A stretch of DNA of 64,000 nt, from contig NZ_JAGGPA010000002.1 in the NCBI RefSeq assembly GCF_018614035.1, positions 62,001-126,000 of the forward strand, given 5' to 3'. The notes beneath the pieces are model-generated. The model was given only the letters and a program-made list of their open reading frames with translations, was not told the DNA's origin and made no database searches. The position numbers and the translations under genes were made by a program. The number at the start of each line of letters is the position of its first letter. Positions within the stretch are counted from its first letter, which is position 1. Shown here piece by piece: positions 6,856-15,632 of this stretch. The stretch is from Streptomyces sp. ISL-96 (lineage in GTDB: Bacteria > Actinomycetota > Actinomycetes > Streptomycetales > Streptomycetaceae).

Positions 6856-8025
6856 ATGCGCGCGGATCAGCGGGGGCGGCAGGAGCAGCAGGACCAGCAG
6901 GATCAGCGAGGCTGGCGGACCGGGCTCATCGACTCGGCATTCGCTGCCGTCATCGGCGGCGCGGTCCTCATCGCCGCCTTCGCCACGTCCGGTCCCCGAC
7001 CGGCTCCAGCCGACGTAGCCCTCATCACCGCAGGCTCCCTGGCACTCGCCGCGCACCGCCTGGCCCCGGTGCCGTTGCTGGTCTTCACCGCCGCCTGCAT
7101 GCTCGGTTACGTCGTACACGCGAATCCGGGGACGTCGGCGGCCTTCCCGGTCATCGCAGGGGTGCACGCCGTGATCAGGGCCGGGCACCGGGCGGCGGCG
7201 ATCGCGGTGAGCGTCGTCTTCCTCGTGGGCTTCTTCCTGGCGAGCCCGTCGGGGGACGGGATCGAGCGGACGCTGCTGCTGCACGGCTGGTTCATCTGCG
7301 CCGGCGTGACGGGACTCATCGACAAGAACTGGCAGGCGTACCTCCACCAGACCGAACAGCGCGCGGCAGAGGCCGAACGGACCAAGGAAGAGGCGGCGCT
7401 GCGCAGGGCGGGGGAGGAGCGGCTGCGGATCGCCCGCGAGCTGCACGACTCGCTCACCCACTCCATCTCGATCGTCAAGCTCCAGGCGGGAGTTGCCGTA
7501 CATCTCGCGCGCAAGCGGGGCGAGGACGTGCCGGAGGCGCTGCTCGCCATCCAGGAGGCGAGCGGGGAGGCGATGCGCGAGCTGCGGGCGACGCTGGAGG
7601 TGCTGCGTACGGACGTCGTAGCGCCCGGCAGCGGCCTCGCCAGGCTCGGCGAGCTGGTCGAGCGGGCCCGTACGGCCGGCCTCGCGGCGTCGGTGACCGT
7701 CACCGGGCCCGAGCGCGCGCTGCCCGACGACGTCGACCGGGCGGCGTACCGCATCGTCCAGGAGGCGCTCACCAATGTCGCCCGGCACGCGGGCCGGGCG
7801 AAGACCACCGTGGAACTCGCCTACGCCCCCGACCACTTCTCCATCCGCGTCGAGGACGAGGGTTCGGCCGCCCCGGCGGCGTCGGGAGGGCAGCCTGCGC
7901 TGCCCGGCACCGGCCTGACCGGCATGCGGGAGCGCGTCACCGCCCTCGGCGGCACCCTGCACGCGGCCCCGCGCCCCGGCGGCGGCTTCTCCGTACGCGC
8001 CGAACTTCCCCTGGAGATACGGTGA
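6856..8025 (+). CDS. Sensor histidine kinase, NarL-type two-component system
   Basis: 389 aa membrane kinase. Residues about 25-155 hold 4-5 hydrophobic segments forming a short integral-membrane sensor without a large extracellular loop. A coiled linker (about 160-190) leads to a HisKA_3 dimerisation motif RIARELHDSLTHSISI with phospho-acceptor H197. An ATPase domain follows with N-box QEALTNVARHA (N307) and G-box GTGLTGMRERV. ATG 6856 is chosen because TAGGGT lies 7 nt upstream; a GTG at 6847 is also in frame. It overlaps the response regulator start by 4 nt. The signal is unknown. A MITE separates it from its ancestral upstream sequence. Confidence 0.9.
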   Translation: MRADQRGRQEQQDQQDQRGWRTGLIDSAFAAVIGGAVLIAAFATSGPRPAPADVALITAGSLALAAHRLAPVPLLVFTAACMLGYVVHANPGTSAAFPVIAGVHAVIRAGHRAAAIAVSVVFLVGFFLASPSGDGIERTLLLHGWFICAGVTGLIDKNWQAYLHQTEQRAAEAERTKEEAALRRAGEERLRIARELHDSLTHSISIVKLQAGVAVHLARKRGEDVPEALLAIQEASGEAMRELRATLEVLRTDVVAPGSGLARLGELVERARTAGLAASVTVTGPERALPDDVDRAAYRIVQEALTNVARHAGRAKTTVELAYAPDHFSIRVEDEGSAAPAASGGQPALPGTGLTGMRERVTALGGTLHAAPRPGGGFSVRAELPLEIR

Positions 8026-8048
8026 GTGGTGTGAGTGGTGTGAGTGGT
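8022..8048 (+). repeat. 9-bp tandem repeat x3 at response regulator start
   Basis: GTGAGTGGT is repeated three times exactly and partly a fourth time (GTGAG at 8049). Each unit carries a potential GTG start in the response regulator frame. Confidence 0.9.
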
Positions 8049-8738
8049 GTGAGCGAGGTCGGCGGGGACGCCATCCGGGTCCTGATCGTCGACGACCAGG
8101 CCCTCATGCGGGCCGGATTCCGCGCCCTGCTGGCCGCCGAGGACGACATCGAGGTCGTCGCCGAGGCCGCCGACGGCCGTCAGGGCCTCGAACTGGCCCG
8201 CCGGCACGTCCCCGACGTCGCACTCGTCGACGTACAGATGCCGGTGATGACGGGTATCGAGACGACCCGCCACATCGCCGCCGACCCGGCGCTGGCCGGT
8301 GTCCACGTCGTCATCCTCACCAACTACGGCCTGGACGAGTACGTCTTCGACGCGCTGCGCGCAGGGGCCGCCGGGTTCCTCCTCAAGGACACCGAACCGG
8401 CCGACCTGCTCCAGGCGATCCGGATCGCGGCCCGTGGCGACGCGCTGCTCTCGCCGTCCGTGACCCGCCGCCTCATCACCGAGTTCGTCGCCCGCCCACC
8501 GGACCGCCGCACCGCTCCCGGCTTCGAGACGCTCACCAAGCGCGAATGCCAGGTCGCGGCGCTGGTCGCGCACGGCCTGACGAACGAAGAGATCGCAGAG
8601 CACATGGTGATCAGCCCCTTCACCGCCAAGACCCACGTCAGCCGCGCGATGATCAAGCTGGGGGCCCGCGACCGCGCCCAGCTTGTCGTCTTCGCCTACG
8701 AGTCGGGGCTGGTGACCCCCAAGGGGGCACAGGCTTGA
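8022..8738 (+). CDS. Response regulator, NarL/FixJ (LuxR HTH) family
   Basis: 238 aa. The receiver domain (about 18-135) has acidic pocket D24/D25, phospho-acceptor D70 (LVDVQMP) and K in FLLKD; the LuxR-type HTH (about 165-230) reads LTKRECQVAALVAHGLTNEEIAEH. It starts with GTG in the GTGA overlap with the kinase stop, so the pair is translationally coupled. The first codons are unusual: three copies of GTGAGTGGT (8022-8048) give a Val-Ser-Gly repeat and offer further in-frame GTG starts at 8031, 8040 and 8049. The true N-terminus is therefore uncertain by up to 9 residues. Targets are unknown; the 22-bp dyad at 6609 is a candidate. Confidence 0.93.
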   Translation: MSGVSGVSGVSEVGGDAIRVLIVDDQALMRAGFRALLAAEDDIEVVAEAADGRQGLELARRHVPDVALVDVQMPVMTGIETTRHIAADPALAGVHVVILTNYGLDEYVFDALRAGAAGFLLKDTEPADLLQAIRIAARGDALLSPSVTRRLITEFVARPPDRRTAPGFETLTKRECQVAALVAHGLTNEEIAEHMVISPFTAKTHVSRAMIKLGARDRAQLVVFAYESGLVTPKGAQA

Positions 8739-8753
8739 GAGGAGCCGCACCAC

Positions 8754-10577
8754 ATGTTCACCACCCGGCCGACTCTCCAGGGCACCTTCGGCATGGTGTC
8801 CTCCACCCACTGGCTCGCCTCCCAGTCGGCCATGGCCGTACTGGAGGACGGCGGCAACGCCTTCGACGCCGCCGTCGCCGCCGGCTTCGTCCTGCACGTC
8901 GTCGAGCCGCACCTGAACGGGCCCGCCGGTGAGGTGCCGGTCCTTCTGGCGTCGGCGGGTGGCCAGGTACGGGTGCTCTGCGGGCAGGGGCCCGCGCCCG
9001 CGGGCGCGAGTGCCGGTCACTACCGGGCGCTCGGGCTCGGCCTCGTCCCCGGGACCGGGCCGCTGGCCGCCGCCGTGCCGGGGGCGTTCGACGCGTGGAT
9101 GCTTCTGCTGCGGGACTACGGCACCAAGTCGCTCCACGAGGTGCTGCGGTACGCCATCGGGTACGCCGAGGACGGGCACCCGCCCGTCGAGCGGGTCGGC
9201 GAGACCGTGGAGAGCGTACGCGCCCTGTTCGAGGAGGAGTGGACCTCGTCCGCCGAGGTGTACCTGCCGGGCGGCAGGGCGCCCGCTCCGGGCGAGCTGT
9301 TCCGTAACCCCGCTCTTGCCGCGACCTGGCGCCGCGTGGTCACCGAGGCCGAGGCGGCGGGCGGCGAGGACCGGGTGAGGCAGATCGACGCGGCGCGGGC
9401 GGTGTGGCGCGAGGGGTTCATCGCCGAGGCGCTCGTACGGCAGGCCACGCGCCCGACCACGGACACCAGCGGCGTTCGGCACACCGGGACGCTGACCGCC
9501 GCCGACCTGGCCGGCTGGTCCGCGACGTACGAGGAGCCCGCGACGTACGACTGGAACGGCCGGACGCTGTGCAAGGCGGGCGGCTGGAGCCAGGGGCCCG
9601 CCTTCCTCCAGCAGCTCGCGCTGCTGCCGCCGGAGCTGCCGGCCCACGGCTCCGCCGCGTACGTTCACCTGCTGATCGAAGGGTGCAAGCTGGCGATGGC
9701 CGACCGGGAGGCCTGGTACGGCGACGCCGCCGAGGTGCCGGTCGACGCGCTGCTCTCGGCGTCGTACAACGCTGAGCGGCGCGCTCTGGTGGGGGACAGG
9801 GCGTCGCCGGAGCTGCGGCCCGGCAGTCCCGGTGGGCGTACGCCCGTGCTGAGCGCGCACGCGCGGGCCGTCGCCGCGGGGGAGCGGGGATTCGACGCCG
9901 TGGACGCCCTGGATGCCGCGGCCGCCGCCGGTGCCGGTGAGCCGACCGTCGCCAAGGACGGCTCCACCCGCGGGGACACCTGCCACCTGGACGTCGTCGA
10001 CCGCTGGGGCAACATGGTGGCGGCCACGCCCAGCGGCGGCTGGCTCCAGTCCAACCCGGTGGTTCCCGAGCTCGGCTTCCCCCTCGGCACACGGCTCCAG
10101 ATGGCCTGGCTGGACGAGGGGCTGCCGAATACGCTCACGCCGGGCCGGCGGCCCCGCACCACCCTGACGCCCTCGCTGGCGCTGCGGGACGGGGAGGGCG
10201 TGCTGGCCTTCGGTACGCCCGGTGGCGACCAGCAGGATCAGTGGCAGCTGCACTTCTTCCTCACCGTCGCGCTCGCAGGCTCCTCGGCGTCGCGGGGCGG
10301 ATTCGATCTCCAGGGGGCCATCGACGCCCCCAACTGGCACACCGACTCCTTCCCCGGATCCTTCTATCCGCGCGGGATGCGGCCGGGGAGCGTAACCGTC
10401 GAGTCGCGCATGGACGCGGGTGTCGTCGAGGAGCTGCGGCGCCGTGGCCACGATGTGACGGTCGGCGGGCCCTGGTCGGAGGGGCGGCTGTGCGCGGTCG
10501 CGCGTGATCCGGAGACCGGAGTGCTGTCCGCCGCGGCGAACCCGAGAGGAATGCAGGGTTACGCGGTCGGGCGCTGA
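8754..10577 (+). CDS. ggt: Gamma-glutamyltransferase family protein
   Basis: 607 aa Ntn-hydrolase proenzyme expected to cleave itself into large and small subunits and hydrolyse or transfer gamma-glutamyl groups (glutathione-like substrates). The probable nucleophile, and new N-terminus after cleavage, is T409 in GDTCHLDVVD, followed by the small-subunit stretch SGGWLQSNPVVPELGFPLG. The N-terminal GMVSSTHWLASQSAM and GGNAFDAAVAAGF are typical of the large subunit. No clear signal peptide is visible, so it appears cytoplasmic. Ribosome site GAGGAG lies upstream of ATG 8754, 15 nt after the regulator stop, so it may belong to the two-component operon. Streptomyces lack glutathione, so the natural substrate is uncertain. 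Confidence 0.88.
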   Translation: MFTTRPTLQGTFGMVSSTHWLASQSAMAVLEDGGNAFDAAVAAGFVLHVVEPHLNGPAGEVPVLLASAGGQVRVLCGQGPAPAGASAGHYRALGLGLVPGTGPLAAAVPGAFDAWMLLLRDYGTKSLHEVLRYAIGYAEDGHPPVERVGETVESVRALFEEEWTSSAEVYLPGGRAPAPGELFRNPALAATWRRVVTEAEAAGGEDRVRQIDAARAVWREGFIAEALVRQATRPTTDTSGVRHTGTLTAADLAGWSATYEEPATYDWNGRTLCKAGGWSQGPAFLQQLALLPPELPAHGSAAYVHLLIEGCKLAMADREAWYGDAAEVPVDALLSASYNAERRALVGDRASPELRPGSPGGRTPVLSAHARAVAAGERGFDAVDALDAAAAAGAGEPTVAKDGSTRGDTCHLDVVDRWGNMVAATPSGGWLQSNPVVPELGFPLGTRLQMAWLDEGLPNTLTPGRRPRTTLTPSLALRDGEGVLAFGTPGGDQQDQWQLHFFLTVALAGSSASRGGFDLQGAIDAPNWHTDSFPGSFYPRGMRPGSVTVESRMDAGVVEELRRRGHDVTVGGPWSEGRLCAVARDPETGVLSAAANPRGMQGYAVGR

Positions 10578-10627
10578 CGGCACTGCGAGTTGTCGGCATT
10601 GTCAGCGGGGCGTGCTTTGCTGGACGC

Positions 10628-11446
10628 ATGATCGATGACAAGTTGTCCGACGTCGAAGAGGCCGTGCGCAAGGCGGCCGCGGCCGAGATCGTGCCGCGGT
10701 ACCGGCAGCTCGCCGCGCACGAGATCGTCGAGAAGACCGGGCCGCACGACCTGGTCACCATCGCCGACCGGCAGGCCGAGGAGCACCTCACCGCGTCCCT
10801 GACCCGGCTGCTGCCGGGATCCGTGGTCGTGGGGGAGGAAGCGGTCCACGAGGATCCGGCGGTGTACGAGGCGCTGAGCGGCGACGCGCCGGTGTGGATC
10901 GTGGACCCGGTGGACGGGACCCGGCAGTTCGTGCGCGGCGAGCCGGGCTTCTGCACGCTGGTCGCCCTCGCGCACCGGGGCGAAGTGCTCGCCTCGTGGA
11001 CGTACGCGCCCGCGCTCGACGAGATGGCCGTGGCGGTGCGGGGCGGCGGGGCCCGGCTGAACGGTGAGGTGCTGCGGGCGGGGATCCCGGGGATGGGCGC
11101 CACGCTGCACGTCGCCACGTCCCATCCGGACTTCACGTCGGAGCGGCAGAAGGCGGCGCTGCTCGGGCTGAATGTGAAGGGCGTCGACGCCCGCCCCTGC
11201 GGATCGGCCGGGCTTGAGTATCTGGCGGTGGCCAGGGGCGACCTGGACGCGGTGGCGTTCTCGTGGGAGCTGGCCTGGGATCACGCGGCCGGGCTGCTGC
11301 TGGTGGAGGAGGCGGGCGGGGCGCACGCGACCGTCGCGGGGGAGCGGTTCCGGCTGACGGGGGGAAACGCCCTGCCGTTCACGGCCGCACGGGACGCGGG
11401 CACGGTCGCGAGGGTAGTGGGGCTCCTGAGTGGCGGGGCGGTGTAA
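10628..11446 (+). CDS. Inositol monophosphatase-family phosphatase (HisN-like)
   Basis: 272 aa. The metal-binding motifs of the FIG superfamily are all present: GEE at 69-71, DPVDGT with D93 and D96, and WDHAAG with D218. The segment after DPVDGT (RQFVRGEPGFCTLVAL) resembles histidinol-phosphatase HisN and related Mg-dependent sugar/inositol phosphatases. Family membership is clear, substrate is not. There is no convincing Shine-Dalgarno; TTTGCT sits 6 nt before ATG, which hints at a leaderless start with a weak -10. It is separated by 50 nt from the upstream transferase gene and by 150 nt from the next gene. Confidence 0.85.
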   Translation: MIDDKLSDVEEAVRKAAAAEIVPRYRQLAAHEIVEKTGPHDLVTIADRQAEEHLTASLTRLLPGSVVVGEEAVHEDPAVYEALSGDAPVWIVDPVDGTRQFVRGEPGFCTLVALAHRGEVLASWTYAPALDEMAVAVRGGGARLNGEVLRAGIPGMGATLHVATSHPDFTSERQKAALLGLNVKGVDARPCGSAGLEYLAVARGDLDAVAFSWELAWDHAAGLLLVEEAGGAHATVAGERFRLTGGNALPFTAARDAGTVARVVGLLSGGAV

Positions 11447-11546
11447 CGGCGGGGCGGCACAGCGGCGTGGGCGGCGTAACGGCGTCGGCGCGTACATCAG
11501 GCCAACCCACCGCCCCACCACCCTCCCGCCGTCCGCGCCACCGGGG

Positions 11547-11561
11547 CCAGGAATATCCTGG
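11547..11561. promoter_or_regulatory. 15-bp palindrome with -10-like TATCCT
   Basis: CCAGGA-ATA-TCCTGG is a perfect 6-bp dyad upstream of the FAD oxidoreductase start (11597). TATCCT (11554-11559) within it fits the TANNNT -10 pattern, so a regulator bound here would block initiation. Confidence 0.4.
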
Positions 11562-11596
11562 TGCTCCTGGCCATCGGCTGACGAAGGAGTCCGAAG

Positions 11597-13012
11597 GTGC
11601 CGTCGATGCTCGATGCAGTCGTCGTAGGGGCGGGGCCCAACGGACTGACCGCCGCTGTCGAACTTGCCCGCAGGGGCTTCTCGGTGGAGGTGTTCGAGGC
11701 CCTGGACACCGTGGGGGGCGGCGCCAGGACCGAGGAGCTCACGCTGCCCGGGTTCCGGCACGACCCCTGTTCCGCCGTGCACCCGCTGGGTGTCGGGTCG
11801 CCGGCCTTCAAGGCCATGCCGCTGGCCCGGTACGGGCTGGAGTGGCTGCACGCCGAGCTGCCCATGGCCCACCCCTGGGACGACGGCACCGCCGCTGTGC
11901 TGTCCCGGTCGGTCGCCGAGACCGCCGCCTCGTTCGGCGCGCGGGATGCCGGGACGTACCGGCGGCTCGTCGCGCCCTACGTGGCGAAGTGGGACACCCT
12001 GGCACGGGACTTCATGTCGCTGCCCTGCACAGCGCTGCCCCGCGACCCGCTCACCCTGGCCCGGTTCGGCATAGACGGGCTGCCGCCCAGCACGTGGCTG
12101 ATGCGCCGGTTCCGGGACGAGAAGGCGCGGGCGTTGTTCGCCGGACTCGTCGCGCATGTCATCGCCCCCCTCGGCGGTCTCGCGACGAGCGCCGTCGGGC
12201 TGGTCTTCGCCCTTGCCGCGCATGCCGGCGGCTGGCCGATGCCGCGGGGTGGATCGCAGTCGATCTCGGACGCCCTCGCGGCGTATCTGCGTGACCTCGG
12301 CGGCGTGGTGCACACCGGGTTCGAGGTCAAGCGGCTGGACGACCTGCCGCCCGCCCGCGCGTACGTCTTCGACACGTCCCCCACGGCGCTGGCGCGGATC
12401 GCCGGTCTCGGCCGGGCGTACGAGAACTACCGCTACGGCGCGAGCGTGTTCAAGATTGATTACGCTCTGGACGGGCCGGTGCCCTGGACGGCCGAGGAGG
12501 CCCGGCGCGCCGGCACCGTCCAAGTCGGCCCGACCAGTGGCGAAATCGGCACCGCGCTGAAGCAGGCCTCGGGCGGCACGGTCCCCGAGACGCCGTTCCT
12601 GATCACCGCTCAGCCGAGCCTGGTGGACCCGTCCCGCGCCCCCGAGGGCAAGCACGTCTTCTGGGCGTACGGGCACGTCCCGCACGCCTGGGACGGCGAC
12701 CTCACGGAGGCCATCGAGCGGCAGATCGAACGCTTCGCGCCCGGCTTCCGCGACCGGGTGCTCGCCAGGGCGACCGCGGGACCGCCGCAACTGGCCGCCC
12801 GCAACGCCAATTACATCGGCGGCGACATCGCCTGCGGCGCGGCGTCGGGCCTTCAACTGCTGCTGCGGCCGAAAGTCTCTCTCTTCCCGTACGCGACCCC
12901 CCACCCGGCGGTCTTCATCTGCTCGTCCGCGACTCCGCCGGGGCCAGGCGTGCACGGCATGTCGGGACACAACGCGGCGAAGGCGGTCTGGCGGCGGCTG
13001 CGCGCGGCCTGA
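11597..13012 (+). CDS. FAD-dependent oxidoreductase, phytoene-desaturase-like
   Basis: 471 aa. The N-terminal dinucleotide motif [17 protein letters not shown] (GxGxxG at 11-16) and the following GGGARTEEL segment match the CrtI/amine-oxidase-like NAD(P)/FAD oxidoreductases. The C-terminus has the usual second FAD contact region ([18 protein letters not shown]). No carotenoid genes are nearby, so a role as a desaturase should not be assumed; the closest broad family is the uncharacterised phytoene dehydrogenase-like group. The GTG start at 11597 follows GAAGGAG with suitable spacing. A palindrome with a -10-like core lies 36-50 nt upstream. Confidence 0.85.
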   Translation: MPSMLDAVVVGAGPNGLTAAVELARRGFSVEVFEALDTVGGGARTEELTLPGFRHDPCSAVHPLGVGSPAFKAMPLARYGLEWLHAELPMAHPWDDGTAAVLSRSVAETAASFGARDAGTYRRLVAPYVAKWDTLARDFMSLPCTALPRDPLTLARFGIDGLPPSTWLMRRFRDEKARALFAGLVAHVIAPLGGLATSAVGLVFALAAHAGGWPMPRGGSQSISDALAAYLRDLGGVVHTGFEVKRLDDLPPARAYVFDTSPTALARIAGLGRAYENYRYGASVFKIDYALDGPVPWTAEEARRAGTVQVGPTSGEIGTALKQASGGTVPETPFLITAQPSLVDPSRAPEGKHVFWAYGHVPHAWDGDLTEAIERQIERFAPGFRDRVLARATAGPPQLAARNANYIGGDIACGAASGLQLLLRPKVSLFPYATPHPAVFICSSATPPGPGVHGMSGHNAAKAVWRRLRAA

Positions 13013-13044
13013 CCGGACCGAAAGCGCCGGGAGAGGATGGCCCC

Positions 13045-13566
13045 ATGACAGCCATCACCCTCGTCCGCGGTGACATCACCGAGCAGCACGTCGACGCCAT
13101 CGTGAACGCCGCCAACTCCTCCCTGCTGGGTGGCGGCGGCGTCGACGGCGCGATTCACCGCAAGGGCGGTCCCGCCATCCTGGCCGACTGCCGCCGCCTG
13201 CGCGCCTCCCAGTACGGCAAGGGCCTGCCGACAGGGCGGGCGGTCGCGACCACAGCGGGACGGCTGGACGCCAAGTGGGTGATCCATACGGTCGGCCCGG
13301 TGTGGCAGCCCGACCAGGACCAGTCCGAGCTCCTCGCGTCCTGCTACCGCGAGTCGCTGCGGTTGGCACAGGACCTTGGGGCGGAGAGCATCGCGTTCCC
13401 CGCCATCTCCACCGGCGTTTTCCGGTGGCCGATGGATGACGGCGCGCGCATCGCCGTCCGTACGGTCCGGGAGGCGGCCGGCGGCTCGGTCACCGACGTG
13501 CGGTTCGTGCTCTTCGACGAGACGGCGTACAAGGCGTTCGAAACGGCTCTGGCCGCCGCACCTTGA
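13045..13566 (+). CDS. Macrodomain protein, O-acetyl-ADP-ribose deacetylase type
   Basis: 173 aa, a stand-alone macrodomain of the YmdB/MacroD type that binds ADP-ribose and usually removes acetyl from O-acetyl-ADP-ribose or mono-ADP-ribose from acidic residues. Diagnostic pieces are VRGDITEQHVDAIVNAANSS, the glycine-rich LLGGGGVDGAIHRKGG loop, the VIHTVGP strand and IAFPAISTGVF. ATG 13045 has GGGAGAGG upstream. It starts 32 nt after the FAD gene and ends 50 nt before the Ada-AlkA gene, so it could be transcribed with the alkylation repair genes. Several other ADP-ribose enzymes share the neighbourhood. Confidence 0.92.
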   Translation: MTAITLVRGDITEQHVDAIVNAANSSLLGGGGVDGAIHRKGGPAILADCRRLRASQYGKGLPTGRAVATTAGRLDAKWVIHTVGPVWQPDQDQSELLASCYRESLRLAQDLGAESIAFPAISTGVFRWPMDDGARIAVRTVREAAGGSVTDVRFVLFDETAYKAFETALAAAP

Positions 13567-13616
13567 CGTCGGATTCTCGCCAGCCCGGGTGCGCCGCCGT
13601 GCCCGATGCTTGAGCC

Positions 13617-15080
13617 ATGCACACCGACACCGAGCGCTGCGTACGTGCCGTGCGGTCCAAGGACTCACGCTTCGACGGCTGGTTCTTCACCGCGGTCCTG
13701 ACCACCCGGATCTACTGCCGTCCCAGCTGCCCGGTCGTGCCGCCCAAGGTCGAGAACATGACCTTCTACCCCAGCGCGGCCGCCTGCCAGCTGGCCGGAT
13801 TCCGGGCCTGCAAGCGCTGCCGGCCCGACACCAGCCCCGGCTCCCCGGAGTGGAACGCCCGCGCCGACGTCGTCGCCCGCGCGATGCGCCTGATCAGCGA
13901 CGGCGTCGTCGACCGCGAGGGCGTGCCCGGACTCGCGGCGCGCCTCGGATACAGCACCCGGCAGATCGAGCGCCAGCTGCTGGCGGAGCTGGGCGCGGGA
14001 CCGCTCGCCCTCGCCCGCGCCCAGCGCGCCCAGACCGCCCGCCTGCTGATCGAGACGACCCCGCTGGCCATGGCGGACGTGGCTTTCGCCGCCGGATTCT
14101 CGTCGGTACGTACGTTCAACGACACGGTGCGTGAAGTCTTCGCGCTGTCGCCCAGTGAACTGCGCAGCCGCGGCAAGAAGGCGCCGCAGACCCCCGGCGC
14201 CATCTCCCTGAGGCTGCCGTTCCGCGCCCCGCTCAACCCCACCAACCTCTTCGGCCACCTCGCCGCTACCGCGGTGCCCGGCGTCGAGGAATGGCGCGAC
14301 GGCGCCTACCGCCGCACGCTGTCCCTGCCGTACGGCCACGGCATCGCGACGCTCACCCCGCAGCCCGACCACATCGGCTGCCTGCTGTCCTTGACCGACC
14401 TGCGCGATCTGACCATCGCCATCAGCCGTTGCCGCCGGCTGCTCGACCTCGACGCCGACCCGGTCGCGGTCGACGACCAGCTGCGCACCGACCCGCTGCT
14501 CGCCCCGCTCGTCGACAAGGCTCCGGGGCGCCGGGTGCCGCGTACGACGGATACGGCGGAGTTCGCGGTACGTGCGGTGCTCGGCCAGCAGGTCTCGACG
14601 GCCGCCGCCCGTACGCACGCGGCCAGCCTGGTCACCGCCCACGGCACGCCGGTCGACGATCCGGCCGGCGGGCTCACCCACCTCTTCCCGGACCCGGCCG
14701 GCCTGGCCGCGCTCGACCCCGAATCGCTTGCCCTGCCGCGCAGTCGCCGCGCCACTTTGACGACGCTGGTCTCCTCGCTCGCCGACGGCAGCCTGAAGCT
14801 CGGCGTCGACAGCGACTGGGAGCGGGCCCGCGCCCAGCTGATGGCACTCCCCGGCTTCGGGCCCTGGACGGTCGAGGTGATCGCGATGCGCGCGCTCGGC
14901 GACCCGGACGCGTTCCTGCCGACCGACCTGGGGATCCGGCGGGCGGCGCGGGAACTGGGGCTGCCGTCCACCCCGGCGGCGTTCACGGCGCGGGCGGCGG
15001 CCTGGCGGCCCTGGCGGGCGTACGCCGTCCAGTACCTGTGGGCCACCGACGACCACCCGATCAACAACCTCCCGGTTTGA
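13617..15080 (+). CDS. alkA: Ada-type methyl sensor fused to AlkA 3-methyladenine glycosylase
   Basis: 487 aa. Residues 1-75 are an Ada zinc domain with C34, C38, C65 and C68; C34 is the expected acceptor of methyl groups from DNA phosphotriesters. An AraC-type HTH follows (about 85-185, SRQ-rich helix YSTRQIERQLLAELG and second helix VAFAAGFSSVRTFN). The C-terminal half (about 195-487) is AlkA: HhH-GPD hairpin LPGFGPWTVEVIAMRALG and catalytic D437 in FLPTDLGIRRA. It therefore both senses and excises alkylation damage. Ogt starts 10 nt after its stop. Upstream GATGCT 6 nt before ATG suggests a weak leaderless promoter. The fusion is common in Actinobacteria. Confidence 0.95.
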   Translation: MHTDTERCVRAVRSKDSRFDGWFFTAVLTTRIYCRPSCPVVPPKVENMTFYPSAAACQLAGFRACKRCRPDTSPGSPEWNARADVVARAMRLISDGVVDREGVPGLAARLGYSTRQIERQLLAELGAGPLALARAQRAQTARLLIETTPLAMADVAFAAGFSSVRTFNDTVREVFALSPSELRSRGKKAPQTPGAISLRLPFRAPLNPTNLFGHLAATAVPGVEEWRDGAYRRTLSLPYGHGIATLTPQPDHIGCLLSLTDLRDLTIAISRCRRLLDLDADPVAVDDQLRTDPLLAPLVDKAPGRRVPRTTDTAEFAVRAVLGQQVSTAAARTHAASLVTAHGTPVDDPAGGLTHLFPDPAGLAALDPESLALPRSRRATLTTLVSSLADGSLKLGVDSDWERARAQLMALPGFGPWTVEVIAMRALGDPDAFLPTDLGIRRAARELGLPSTPAAFTARAAAWRPWRAYAVQYLWATDDHPINNLPV

Positions 15081-15090
15081 GGACGTGACC

Positions 15091-15573
15091 ATGAAGCAGC
15101 ACAGTGTTGTCGACAGTCCGTACGGTCCGCTGACGCTGGTCGCGACGGACGGCAGGCTGTCGGGCCTGTACATGACGGACCAGCGCCACCGGCCGCCGGA
15201 GGAGTCCTTCGGTGAACGGACGTCCGGGATTCTGAGCGAGGCCGTCCGTCAGCTCCACGCGTATTTCGCGGGGGAGCTGAAGGAGTTCGACCTGGAGTTG
15301 CACCTGGACGGCACGCCGTTCCAGCGGAGCGTCTGGGCGCAGCTCCGGCGGATCCCGTACGGCGAGACGTGGACGTACGGCGAGCTGGCCGAGCGGCTCG
15401 GCAATCCGGCGGCGTCCCGGGCGGTCGGCCTCGCGAATGGCAAGAACCCGGTGGGGATTGTCGTGCCGTGCCACCGGGTCATTGGCGCTGCGGGCAGCCT
15501 TACCGGGTACGGCGGTGGCTTGGACCGGAAGCGGAGGCTGCTGGTGTTCGAGGCGGGTGGCCAGCTGTTCTAG
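15091..15573 (+). CDS. ogt: Methylated-DNA-protein cysteine methyltransferase
   Basis: 160 aa suicide enzyme that transfers O6-methylguanine methyl groups to its own cysteine. The active site IVVPCHRVIG is intact with acceptor C127; the HTH region TPFQRSVWAQLRRIPYGETW and the LANGKNP asparagine hinge are also present. ATG 15091 is chosen because GAGG (15079-15082, overlapping the alkA stop) is 8 nt upstream; GTG 15085 is too close to it. Forms an adaptive-response operon with Ada-AlkA. Confidence 0.95.
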   Translation: MKQHSVVDSPYGPLTLVATDGRLSGLYMTDQRHRPPEESFGERTSGILSEAVRQLHAYFAGELKEFDLELHLDGTPFQRSVWAQLRRIPYGETWTYGELAERLGNPAASRAVGLANGKNPVGIVVPCHRVIGAAGSLTGYGGGLDRKRRLLVFEAGGQLF

Positions 15574-15577
15574 GCGG

Positions 15578-15632
15578 GCGTGTCCTCAAACGCCGGACGG
15601 GCTGGATTTTACTGACGGCCGGCTAGTCGGCC
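15578..15632. repeat. Half copy D of palindromic intergenic element
   Basis: Contains one arm of the dispersed element (TGTCCTCAAACGCCGGACGG and the following GCTGGATTTT) without its complementary arm, then a short stem GGCCG...CGGCC (15617-15632). It lies between the convergent ogt and secreted-protein genes and probably serves as the transcription end for both. Confidence 0.6.

Noticed and set aside
7821..10583. A 920-codon minus-strand frame opposite the gamma-glutamyltransferase and response regulator
   Set aside because: Same antisense artefact; the plus-strand genes have complete family motifs.
10599..10621. A RecA-independent damage promoter (PafBC-like): TTGTCAGCGG followed by TTTGCT before the phosphatase gene
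   Set aside because: The -10 lacks the TA, the spacing is one base short and the expected GTGG is GCGG. Too weak to call.
10559..12970. An 803-codon minus-strand frame opposite the phosphatase and FAD oxidoreductase genes
   Set aside because: Antisense shadow; no start signal or motifs.
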